From assembly GCA_963740205.1 (NCBI GenBank), contig CAVUDD010000002.1, positions 310,001-374,000 on the forward strand: a DNA stretch of 64,000 nucleotides, read 5' to 3'. The notes below the pieces were generated by a model. That model ran no database searches. It was given only the letters and a program-made list of their open reading frames with translations, and was not told the DNA's origin. The position numbers were made by a program, and so were the translations under genes. Origin of the DNA: UBA2137 sp963740205 (lineage in GTDB: Bacteria; Pseudomonadota; Alphaproteobacteria; Micavibrionales; Micavibrionaceae). Below are positions 1-7,897 of this stretch, one piece after another (the stretch's first letter is position 1; the number at the start of each line of letters is the position of its first letter).

Positions 1-1176
1 GATGAAGGGCGTTACCGCGTATTTAAACCAATTGCGCGCCATAGAGGTTATTTTCCACGCGCTCTATACCATCGCCCTGACGGACAGAAAAAAGAAGTTA
101 CACTGTGGTGTAGTAATGATTATTTAGGGATGGGACAAAGCCCGATTGTTATTGAAGCTATGCATAATGCCATTGATAAATATGGAACAGGTGCAGGTGG
201 AACACGTAACATTAGTGGGACATCGCCTTTACATGAAAAGCTTGAGGAAAGCGTTGCAAAGCTTCACCAAAAACAGGCTGGACTTGTCTTTTCATCTGGC
301 TACACAGCAAACCAAGGGGCATTGGCTGTTCTTGCGTCCCTACTTCCTGATTGTATCATTTTCTCTGATCAGAAAAATCACGCCTCCATGATACACGGCA
401 TGAAAGACAGTCGCGCCAAGATTGAAATCTTTAACCATAATGATGCAAACCACCTTGAAAGCCTTTTAAAACAATACCCCACTACACAAGCCAAAATTAT
501 TGCCTTTGAATCCGTTTATTCAATGGATGGTGATATCGCGCCAGTAAGAGAATTTTGTAATTTGGCACAGCGCTATAATGCCCTTACCTATCTGGATGAG
601 GTTCACGCCGTTGGATTATACGGTGAAAAAGGTGGTGGCATTGCCGAACAAGAAAATCTTTTGGATCAAATCGACATCATAGAAGGTACCTTTGGTAAAG
701 CTTATGGTGTTATGGGTGGATTTATAACTGGCAACCACGTTCTGATTGATACAATTCGTTCTTATGCCTCCTCCTTTATATTCACAACTTCCCTTCCACC
801 TGCTGTTCTAGCGGGGGCCTTGGCAAGCGTCGAGCATTTAAAAACATCTGCAATCGAACGTATACGTATGCGCAGTAATGTTATGCGATTTAAAAAGGGG
901 TTAGAAAAATCGGGGCTACCTTACCTACAAGGACCAAGCCATATCGTTCCGCTTATCGTAGGCGAGCCCAATTGTTGTAAACTTTTAACCGATGAATTGC
1001 TCGAGCGATATAATATCTATGTGCAACCTATCAACTATCCGACCGTACCAAAAGGGACAGAGAGAATGCGCCTCACAGCAACTGCAACGCATACATACGA
1101 AGATATAGATGATTTTGTGAATATTCTTGCTGAGCTTTACACCGAAAATCACATCCAGTTAGCGCAAAGAGCTTAG
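1..1176 (+). CDS. hemA: 5-aminolevulinate synthase, 5' end missing
   Basis: PLP-dependent condensation of glycine and succinyl-CoA to 5-aminolevulinate, the first step of alphaproteobacterial (C4) heme synthesis; cytosolic. The frame is open from base 1, so the true start lies outside the window. The fragment has 391 residues. Family marks visible are WCSNDYLGMG near residue 38, the glycine-rich GTGAGGTRNISG loop, DEVHAVGLYG, and EGTFGKAYG with the Schiff-base lysine at fragment residue 233. The Rhodobacter enzyme has this lysine at about 248, so only about 15 residues should be missing. The gene is intact to its TAG stop and meets the convergent COQ9-like gene with almost no gap. Confidence 0.95.
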   Translation, partial: DEGRYRVFKPIARHRGYFPRALYHRPDGQKKEVTLWCSNDYLGMGQSPIVIEAMHNAIDKYGTGAGGTRNISGTSPLHEKLEESVAKLHQKQAGLVFSSGYTANQGALAVLASLLPDCIIFSDQKNHASMIHGMKDSRAKIEIFNHNDANHLESLLKQYPTTQAKIIAFESVYSMDGDIAPVREFCNLAQRYNALTYLDEVHAVGLYGEKGGGIAEQENLLDQIDIIEGTFGKAYGVMGGFITGNHVLIDTIRSYASSFIFTTSLPPAVLAGALASVEHLKTSAIERIRMRSNVMRFKKGLEKSGLPYLQGPSHIVPLIVGEPNCCKLLTDELLERYNIYVQPINYPTVPKGTERMRLTATATHTYEDIDDFVNILAELYTENHIQLAQRA

Positions 1177-1177
1177 C

Positions 1178-1774
1178 CTAAAACCCGAGACGCTCGCCCC
1201 AGCTCTCAGCTTGCACCAAACCCTTATCCAAACTTGCCATTGTTTGAGACAAGTCGGCACTTTCTTCCCTCATCCATGACCTTAGAGTTTTTAAATAAAC
1301 ACCTGTAAGTCCAATTATTTTTGCCGTTCCTTTTATACCACTTGTGTTTTCACCAGCGGCCTCCAAAATCCAAGTCATTGACCTGCATAAATGTGGCAAA
1401 GAATATAAAATAGTTTTTGGATCAAGTTTCATAGAGTTCAGAATTGACAAAACACCTGCCCTGTTATCCTCAACAATATCAAAGCGCGCCATAATTAGCT
1501 CGAACAGTTTATCTTTGACCGACAGGTTTGCATCGAGCCTAGCGGTTTCTTTTAACATTTCCTGATCAATAATCGCACCATAGGCACCCAGAATGTCGGA
1601 CTTCTCATCAAAATACTCACGCATATGTGATAAAGAGCCCCTTGCCTGTTCCGCAATATCTTCAAGATTTATCATATTCCAAGGCATATCACTGGCTAGA
1701 ACCAAGGCGGACTCAACATAATCTTTGCGTGAAGGTAGAATTTTTTCACCTATTTTTGTAACTTTTTTGGACAT
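1178..1774 (-). CDS. COQ9/TetR-like protein
   Basis: 198 residues. The N-terminal third looks like a TetR-type helix-turn-helix (ALVLASDMPWNMINLEDIAEQA). The C-terminal part resembles the alphaproteobacterial COQ9-like family, with GVYLKTLRSWMREESADLSQTMASLD. In mitochondria COQ9 is a TetR-fold lipid-binding protein that helps COQ7 in ubiquinone synthesis; many bacterial homologues are annotated simply as TetR regulators. It is convergent with hemA and divergent from the adenosine kinase gene, with an 86-bp shared upstream region. Whether it binds DNA or lipid cannot be decided from the sequence. Confidence 0.7.
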   Translation of the reverse strand: MSKKVTKIGEKILPSRKDYVESALVLASDMPWNMINLEDIAEQARGSLSHMREYFDEKSDILGAYGAIIDQEMLKETARLDANLSVKDKLFELIMARFDIVEDNRAGVLSILNSMKLDPKTILYSLPHLCRSMTWILEAAGENTSGIKGTAKIIGLTGVYLKTLRSWMREESADLSQTMASLDKGLVQAESWGERLGF

Positions 1775-1860
1775 ATTACGCCATTTTCCTTGGATTTTGC
1801 GTTCATTTTGTCTATGTAAGTGAAACTAAAATAAAATGAATGAACTTCAAAGGATTAAAT

Positions 1861-2874
1861 ATGACTTCCGACCAGACCAAATATGATCTTCTCGTCATCG
1901 GAAACGCCATCATTGATATACTGGCGCAGGTTGATGAAAAATTTGTTGATGCCCAAGCGTCTCGTGGAATGGAAAAGGGAGCAATGGCTCTTATAGATGG
2001 TGACCGCGCCGAGGAATTGTTCCGCGATATTGAAGATAACGCGACAATGGTCTCCGGTGGCTCTGGTGCAAACACATTATCATGCTTTACTACTCTTGGT
2101 GGTTCCGGTGCCTATGTTGGTAAGGTTGCAGACGATAATCTTGGAGATGCGTTTACATCTGGCATGAAGAAAACTGGCATTCATTTCGAAACACCTGCCT
2201 TGGAAAACGGACCAGCGACCGCACAATGCATTATTCTTGTTACACCCGATGCAGAGCGCACAATGAACACTTATTTGGGAGCTTGCGTTACTCTTGGCCC
2301 TGATGACATTGATGAGAATTTGGTTAAAAATTCACAAGTTACGTATCTTGAAGGGTATTTATTCGACCCACCTCACGCAAAAGAGGCATTCTATAAGGCT
2401 GCAAAAATTGTTAGAGAGGCAGACAACAAGCTTGCATTGACGCTCTCTGATCCATTCTGTGTCAAACGCCACAGACAAGACTTTAAAGACTTAATCGAAA
2501 ACAGCGTAGATATTCTTTTTGCCAATGAAGAAGAGATTTGCGCTCTTTACGAATGTGAATTTGAGGATGCGATAGAGGCTATCAAAGGTAAATGTGACAT
2601 TGTTGCAGTTACGCGTAGCGCTAAAGGCTCCGTTATCCTTTCAGGCGATGAAAAGATTGAAGTGAGTGCCGTAAAGCCCGCATGTCTAATTGATACTACA
2701 GGCGCAGGGGATGCCTATGCTGCTGGTTTCCTTTATGGATACACACAAGGCTATGATTTAAAAACATGCGCTACTATGGGTTCTGCCGCTGCTTCGGAAA
2801 TCATTGCTGCAATCGGCCCTCGCCCTCAAGATAACTTTGTTGAGCGTGTTAAGGGAGTGACCCTCGCTGCATAA
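1861..2874 (+). CDS. Adenosine kinase, PfkB family
   Basis: PfkB-family sugar kinase, best matched to adenosine kinase (ATP + adenosine to AMP + ADP) of alphaproteobacteria; cytosolic purine salvage. 337 residues from the chosen ATG. Signature 1 is the VSGGSGANTLSCFTTLGG region and signature 2 is DTTGAGDAYAAGF, with the catalytic Asp in GAGD. An in-frame ATG at 1840 exists, but an AAAGGA ribosome site sits just before 1861. The last 26 bases overlap the convergent macro-domain gene. Other PfkB specificities such as ribokinase are possible but less likely. Confidence 0.85.
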   Translation: MTSDQTKYDLLVIGNAIIDILAQVDEKFVDAQASRGMEKGAMALIDGDRAEELFRDIEDNATMVSGGSGANTLSCFTTLGGSGAYVGKVADDNLGDAFTSGMKKTGIHFETPALENGPATAQCIILVTPDAERTMNTYLGACVTLGPDDIDENLVKNSQVTYLEGYLFDPPHAKEAFYKAAKIVREADNKLALTLSDPFCVKRHRQDFKDLIENSVDILFANEEEICALYECEFEDAIEAIKGKCDIVAVTRSAKGSVILSGDEKIEVSAVKPACLIDTTGAGDAYAAGFLYGYTQGYDLKTCATMGSAAASEIIAAIGPRPQDNFVERVKGVTLAA

Positions 2875-3391
2875 GCGAGATCACCTTTTCTGCATAAACG
2901 TCATAAGTCGCCGCGTCCTTGCATACGATATGCACATCGTCCAAAGGCGCACTCATATTTTCAGCTATGGCGCACAGGGCAATTCTTGCGGCTCTTGATT
3001 GCGGAAAACCTTTCTGTCCCGTTCCCAGAGAAGGTATTGCGAGCGATGTAACGCCTAGTTTTGCAGCCATTGTAATAGCATTTTTATATCCATGCATGAG
3101 AAGTTTATCTTCTGCACTAAACCCGCCCTCCCATTTTGGAAGTATAATTATAACAAGTTTATCTACCGGCGCTGCAAAGGCTGGCGTTACAAAGGCATCC
3201 CCAACTTTTGGCTTAACTATGTTATCAAGAACATATTCATCGAGTTCTTGCCCAGCTACATCTTCAATAGATTGATTAAGTACGCCTTTCCACTCCATAT
3301 CTGGAGATAGAAACGTTACCCAAGCATCAACATCAGTAACATCCAGAAAATGACCTTGGGTTAGTTTTATTTTTGACAGGTTTCTTCTCAT
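2849..3391 (-). CDS. Macro-domain protein
   Basis: 180-residue protein of the macro (A1pp) fold, which binds or hydrolyses ADP-ribose derivatives. Visible marks are LAIPSLGTGQKGFP (the conserved phosphate-binding GTG loop) and ALCAIAENM after it. The usual N-terminal asparagine/glycine-rich catalytic loop is not clearly recognisable (the region reads VTFLSPDMEWKGVLNQS), so catalysis is uncertain. Its 3' end overlaps that of the adenosine kinase gene. A role in ADP-ribose metabolism is family knowledge, not visible here. Confidence 0.75.
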   Translation of the reverse strand: MRRNLSKIKLTQGHFLDVTDVDAWVTFLSPDMEWKGVLNQSIEDVAGQELDEYVLDNIVKPKVGDAFVTPAFAAPVDKLVIIILPKWEGGFSAEDKLLMHGYKNAITMAAKLGVTSLAIPSLGTGQKGFPQSRAARIALCAIAENMSAPLDDVHIVCKDAATYDVYAEKVISLMQRGSLP

Positions 3392-3415
3392 TCATTTTAG
3401 TCTATATCTAAAGAT

Positions 3416-5125
3416 ATGAACATTGCTCTAAAATTCCTTTTTATTTTCACTCTTATTTTTCCTGTTTCCGCGTTTGCTGAAATTGATGGACTTGGCGACG
3501 GCCTTGCAATGCATGGCACACCCAAATATAGCGCTGACGCCCCGCACTTGGATTACGTCAACTTTGAGGCACCCCAGGGAGGAACATTGAAGCAGGCTGT
3601 TATAGGCACGTTTGATTCTCTCAACCCTTTTGCTCTAAAGGGCAAGGCCGCCCAAGGTTTACATTTGACTTATGATCGCCTGATGCAACGTGTATGGGAC
3701 GAACCGTTTACGCTTTACCCCATGATTGCAAGTGACGCTATTGTGGCAGACGATCGTTCCTCAATTACCTTTGAACTCAACTCCAATGCAAAATTCAATA
3801 ACGGCGAACCTATTACTGCCGATGATGTTATCTTCTCTTTTGAAACATTAAAAGAAGAGGGTCGCCCCAATATGCGCCGTGTCTATCAGCTTGCAAAAAC
3901 GGCTGAAAAACTCTCCGATAATCAGATAAAATTCGCTTTTGGCGAAGGGTACGACCAAGAAACAGCAATGATTTTCGCAATGATGCCTGTTCTATCCAAA
4001 GACTATTGGAAGGATAGAGATTTTGATAGCTCAACCTTGGACATTCCAGTGACAAGCGGGCCATATAAAATTGAAAACGTAGAACCAGGACGTAAAATCA
4101 CATATGTCCGCGACAAAAGCTATTGGGCAAACGATAAAGCCATTACAAAAGGGCAGTATAATTTTGAGAAACTCGTTTATGATTATTTCCGTGATGACAC
4201 GGTCGCACTAGAAGCCTTTCAAAAAGGTGACCTAGATATAAGGCGCGAATACGATATTCCAAAATGGGAAACCGCATATAGAAATTCTAAAGTATATTCA
4301 AAACAAGCCTTCGAACATGGGAGACCTGTGCGTATTGATTCGTTAATATTCAACACAAGGCGAAAACCCTTTAATGACATTCGTGTCCGCAAGGCTCTTA
4401 ACTTTGCGTTTGACGAAAACTGGGTAAATAAAAACCTATATTTTGGTAAGCTCAACCGTATAAATAGCTATTTTGAGAATTCAGAATTAGAAGCTCCTAA
4501 GGAAGATAAGCTATGGCAACCACCCTTTGATTTACCGTTAAGAGAACGCCTTAAAAATGCCGATGAATTACTGACAAAAGCAGGCCTGATAGTTAAAGAC
4601 GGAAAAAGATATTTACCTGATGGAAAACCATTTACCTTTGAAATCCTAAGCGGATCACCAGAAAATGAAAAAATTGCTCTTAATTTTGCGGGAACACTTA
4701 AACGTTTAGGTATAACAGCGACAATAAGAACAATGGACACTGCCGCGTTTCGCGACCGCTTAAACGGTTACGAGTATGATATGGTGATCTATTACTGGCA
4801 ATCATCTCTATCGCCTGGAACAGAGCAATATCTCTATTGGAGCTGTGAAGCAGCAGAATCAGAGGGACGTTGGAATTTCGCAGGTATTTGTGATGAAGAA
4901 ATAGATGAAACAGCAAAAAGCATTCCTTATGCTGAAAACCGCGAAGATTTGGTAAACGCGACTCAAAAACTAGACCGTCTTTTGCTCAATCACGTCATGG
5001 CAATCCCCTTATTTTATCTTGGCGAGGACTTAATCGCCGTTAAGAAAACCATAGGGTATCCCAACACAACTCCACTTTATGGCCCTGTCGTAGAAACATG
5101 GTGGGATAGTTCAATAGAGAATTGA
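3416..5125 (+). CDS. Periplasmic peptide-binding protein of an ABC importer (SBP family 5)
   Basis: 569-residue exported protein. Residues 1-21 form a signal peptide (hydrophobic FLFIFTLIFPVSAFA, cleavage after AFA). Then comes a family-5 solute-binding fold: GTFDSLNPFALKG near the N-terminus, WDEPFTLYPMIASD, FNNGEPITADDVIFSFE and RVRKALNFAFDENWVN. Such proteins deliver oligopeptides, nickel or murein peptides to an inner-membrane ABC permease. No permease or ATPase lies next to it, so it is an orphan receptor here or uses a distant transporter. Length and domain order match the YejA-like subgroup, but substrate is inference. Confidence 0.88.
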   Translation: MNIALKFLFIFTLIFPVSAFAEIDGLGDGLAMHGTPKYSADAPHLDYVNFEAPQGGTLKQAVIGTFDSLNPFALKGKAAQGLHLTYDRLMQRVWDEPFTLYPMIASDAIVADDRSSITFELNSNAKFNNGEPITADDVIFSFETLKEEGRPNMRRVYQLAKTAEKLSDNQIKFAFGEGYDQETAMIFAMMPVLSKDYWKDRDFDSSTLDIPVTSGPYKIENVEPGRKITYVRDKSYWANDKAITKGQYNFEKLVYDYFRDDTVALEAFQKGDLDIRREYDIPKWETAYRNSKVYSKQAFEHGRPVRIDSLIFNTRRKPFNDIRVRKALNFAFDENWVNKNLYFGKLNRINSYFENSELEAPKEDKLWQPPFDLPLRERLKNADELLTKAGLIVKDGKRYLPDGKPFTFEILSGSPENEKIALNFAGTLKRLGITATIRTMDTAAFRDRLNGYEYDMVIYYWQSSLSPGTEQYLYWSCEAAESEGRWNFAGICDEEIDETAKSIPYAENREDLVNATQKLDRLLLNHVMAIPLFYLGEDLIAVKKTIGYPNTTPLYGPVVETWWDSSIEN

Positions 5126-5183
5126 GCGTATGCGAACAAACTGTTATGGTATGTGAGATTTAACTTCTTTAAAGGATTCCTTC

Positions 5184-5756
5184 GTGTCATATCGCCCTCT
5201 TGCAATTTTGTTTGGTTCTCTTCTTTTAACGACAACAGCTTGTCAATCTGTTGATTTAGAAGGTAGCCGTTTCTGGCAAAAGGAAAAAACCAGCGAAGGC
5301 ATCTATCAGCGTGGACCAAAGGCACAACAAATGCTCCAAAGGGACATTGCGCGCTGTACATCCGAAATTCGTGAACTTACAAGACTTGGTGCTATCAAAA
5401 GTAGTTTTCCACCTGACCCAAGCCAGAGTGGTACAAGTAATACTCAAGAATCCTATGCCTATCCATCATCACAAGAACGAAATATTTCTAAATGGGACAC
5501 ACCTGAGCGTGAAGGCTACCTCTTGGTTGAGAATGGTGATTATTATGACTTTGAAGGTTGTATGATGGCAAAGGGTTGGGAGCGCACACAGTTCGTTGAT
5601 TATGATGTTATCCGTCAATCACGTAATGACTATGTAGAGGCAATCGAAGATTCACAATATCGCTCTACACATGGCGGTCGTCCAAAACCTCCACCAAGTG
5701 AGCGTTCAGGTTCAACCTATCGCGCAGCCGATGAGCCTTCAGGGTTTAACGATTAA
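5184..5756 (+). CDS. Hypothetical lipoprotein
   Basis: 190 residues starting at GTG with an AAAGGA ribosome site eight bases upstream. The N-terminus is a lipoprotein signal (LAILFGSLLLTTTAC) with the lipidated Cys at residue 20. The rest is polar, with a proline/serine-rich C-terminus (GGRPKPPPSERSGS) and one conserved-looking segment, YYDFEGCMMAKGWER. The latter resembles the C-x3-KGW motif seen in small proteobacterial envelope lipoproteins. No function recognised. It is followed after three bases by ygfZ and is probably co-transcribed with it. Confidence 0.75.
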   Translation: MSYRPLAILFGSLLLTTTACQSVDLEGSRFWQKEKTSEGIYQRGPKAQQMLQRDIARCTSEIRELTRLGAIKSSFPPDPSQSGTSNTQESYAYPSSQERNISKWDTPEREGYLLVENGDYYDFEGCMMAKGWERTQFVDYDVIRQSRNDYVEAIEDSQYRSTHGGRPKPPPSERSGSTYRAADEPSGFND

Positions 5757-5758
5757 TA

Positions 5759-6535
5759 ATGAGTGATCCCTTTTTTGTAAAAGCACCCATGCGCGGTTTG
5801 ATTGAGATCGAGGGCGCTGATCGCTTTGATTTTTTGCAGCGTCTTATTACCAACGATATAAAAAAACTTGAAAATCAAGTCGCACTCTATGCCTGCCTTC
5901 TCACGCCTCAAGGTAAATTTCTACACGACTTCTTTATTTCATCTGGCCCTGATGTGCTTTTGCTTGATTGCGAGGGCCTAGACAGAGCCGAAAATTTATA
6001 TGAAAGATTAGACAAATATAAAATGAGGGCAAATGTGCGTATTTCTGTTGAACCCCGCTCCCCCATTTTTATATGTTTTGGTACAACTCCACGCCCAGGA
6101 TACATAGATCCGCGCCATGAAGGACTCGGCTGGCGTTCATTTGTAAAGCCCGAGGATGAAGGCGTTCTTCAAGAGCCCTTCGAAGTTTGGGATAAATTAC
6201 GCATACAGCTTGGCATTCCCGATGGCTCTCGCGATGCACAGCTTGAAAAATCTACTGTTGCGGAACTTAACATCGATAGGTTCAACGGCGTATCCTATGA
6301 GAAAGGTTGCTTCGTGGGTCAGGAGTTGACCGCACGCATGAAACATCGCGGACTGGCAAAGAAACATCTCTATCCTGTCGCAGGAGAAGATCTGCCCGCT
6401 GCAAATGATGAAATTAAAAGAGATGGTAAGGTGATTGGCATCATGCGATCAAGCTGTAACAAGACCGGGCTTGCTCTTTTAAAGGACGAAGCAAAGGATC
6501 TCCTTGATGACCATCAAATACATCTTTTGGGATAG
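5759..6535 (+). CDS. ygfZ: YgfZ/GcvT-like tetrahydrofolate-binding protein
   Basis: 258-residue member of the YgfZ/IBA57 family, which uses tetrahydrofolate in maintenance or assembly of certain Fe-S enzymes. The diagnostic KGCFVGQELTARMKHRG motif (K-G-C-x-x-G-Q-E) is present near residue 182, and the N-terminus reads RGLIEIEGADRFDFLQRLITND as in GcvT-fold proteins. It sits directly behind the lipoprotein gene and overlaps the start of the HAD hydrolase gene, so the three probably form one operon. Confidence 0.88.
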   Translation: MSDPFFVKAPMRGLIEIEGADRFDFLQRLITNDIKKLENQVALYACLLTPQGKFLHDFFISSGPDVLLLDCEGLDRAENLYERLDKYKMRANVRISVEPRSPIFICFGTTPRPGYIDPRHEGLGWRSFVKPEDEGVLQEPFEVWDKLRIQLGIPDGSRDAQLEKSTVAELNIDRFNGVSYEKGCFVGQELTARMKHRGLAKKHLYPVAGEDLPAANDEIKRDGKVIGIMRSSCNKTGLALLKDEAKDLLDDHQIHLLG

Positions 6536-7178
6536 TGACAACACACTTGTCGATACCAAGGAACATCATTGGCGAAAGCATGTTGAAACCTTAAAAGAGT
6601 ATCGCATTTCTTTAGATGATTCCTATCGTGAGCGTATTTATACTAACAATGGCTCGCAGAACTGGGGATGGCTTACTGCTGATTTGGGCTTAAATGAAGA
6701 CCAACAAACCTATCTCGATAAAATTGATAAATGGTATTTTGAACATATAGAACAGATTCAAATTCGCTCGGGCATAATTGAGGCTCTCGAATTTTTTCAA
6801 TCTCAAGGCTTTAAACAGGCTGTTGTCTCGAATGGACGCAGACGTTCTGTTCACTCTGCCCTTGATGGCAAAGACCTGACGCCTTATTTCGACTTCATTC
6901 TTTGTAAAGAGGACTACGAGGGACGTAAGCCTGACCCTGCCCCTTACATAACGGCTCTTAGCAAAATGAAAGCCTTAACAGGACAAGATATCACCCCCAC
7001 ATCATGTCTTGTGGTCGAAGATGACCCTAAAGGTATTGAGTCTGGGAACAACGCAGGCATGACAACCATTCACCGTAGACTAAGCAACGAGCAGACCGTT
7101 CATGCCCTTGCTGATTACACGGCATTTTATGATGTTGATTTCCTTGAGATTATTACCAAGGTAATTCCTGCCCTTTAA
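6507..7178 (+). CDS. HAD-superfamily hydrolase
   Basis: 223-residue phosphatase-like protein. Motif I is FWDSDNTLVDT (nucleophile and acid/base Asp in D-S-D), motif II VVSNGRR, motif III lysine in KPDPAPY, and motif IV VVEDDPKGIESG. A helical cap lies between motifs I and II as in phosphoglycolate-phosphatase-like enzymes; substrate unknown. The ATG at 6507 is preferred over a TTG at 6504 because an AAGGA site lies about 8 bases upstream. It overlaps ygfZ by 29 bases, and its 3' end overlaps the convergent SDR gene. Confidence 0.85.
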   Translation: MTIKYIFWDSDNTLVDTKEHHWRKHVETLKEYRISLDDSYRERIYTNNGSQNWGWLTADLGLNEDQQTYLDKIDKWYFEHIEQIQIRSGIIEALEFFQSQGFKQAVVSNGRRRSVHSALDGKDLTPYFDFILCKEDYEGRKPDPAPYITALSKMKALTGQDITPTSCLVVEDDPKGIESGNNAGMTTIHRRLSNEQTVHALADYTAFYDVDFLEIITKVIPAL

Positions 7179-7833
7179 AATCATAAAAGTGCCCGGTGTC
7201 TTTCATAGAGGCTTCTGCTATAACCTTACGAAGACCTGTTACACTTTCTTGAGGCGTTGTTGGCGCATTACTTCCACCCATATCCGTTTGAACCCAACCA
7301 GGGTGCAGATTAATCATAATCACGTTGTCGTTTGAAGCATCAGCAGACAGCGAGTTCATCGCCATATTAATTGCTGCCTTGGATGTGCGGTAAATCGCCA
7401 TTCCGCCCGAGCTATCACCGATTGAGCCCATTTTTGATGAAATGGTTGCCACTTTAGGGTTGGCGGATTTCTTAAGATTAGAGTACAAAGCCGTTGTCAT
7501 ATAAACAGGCCCAAAAACATTGACCTCCATAGTATTGTGCCATTTATCAAAATCTAGATTTCCCAAACTTTGATTATCACCTCCATAAATTCCCGCATTA
7601 TTAATCAAGATATCAATAGTCTCATCACCAATTTCATCTGCGAAACGTTTGCGGCAGTCTTCACTAGTGACATCTAACTGTCGAATATGGACATCACCAG
7701 CTACCGCCTTTAATTCTTCTGCCTCTTCGGGTGAACGGCAAAGCGCATAGACCTTAGCTCCGTCACTAGCATATTGTTTAGTGAATTCCAGACCAATTCC
7801 GCGATTGGCACCTGTGATTACAATAGTTGTCAT
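7153..7833 (-). CDS. Short-chain dehydrogenase/reductase
   Basis: 226-residue NAD(P)-dependent SDR. Visible marks: nucleotide-binding TGANRGIG at the N-terminus, structural NNAG (ILINNAGIYGG), catalytic Ser in ATISSKMGS, and the YRTSK active site (Y-x3-K). It is of the C-factor/sepiapterin-reductase-like type; substrate unknown. The frame extends upstream to 8004, but that part overlaps the end of ppdK. The ATG at 7833 begins the Rossmann strand and has a GGAAAGG site before it. Confidence 0.87.
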   Translation of the reverse strand: MTTIVITGANRGIGLEFTKQYASDGAKVYALCRSPEEAEELKAVAGDVHIRQLDVTSEDCRKRFADEIGDETIDILINNAGIYGGDNQSLGNLDFDKWHNTMEVNVFGPVYMTTALYSNLKKSANPKVATISSKMGSIGDSSGGMAIYRTSKAAINMAMNSLSADASNDNVIMINLHPGWVQTDMGGSNAPTTPQESVTGLRKVIAEASMKDTGHFYDFKGQELPW

Positions 7834-7897
7834 GTTCGTTCCTTTCCAAATTATCTCTGAAAACAGAACTAGAATAATTCGCTTAAATTTAAAGAGG

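Noticed and set aside
1840..1860. Upstream ATG of the adenosine kinase frame
   Set aside because: No ribosome site before 1840, while AAAGGA is well placed for 1861.
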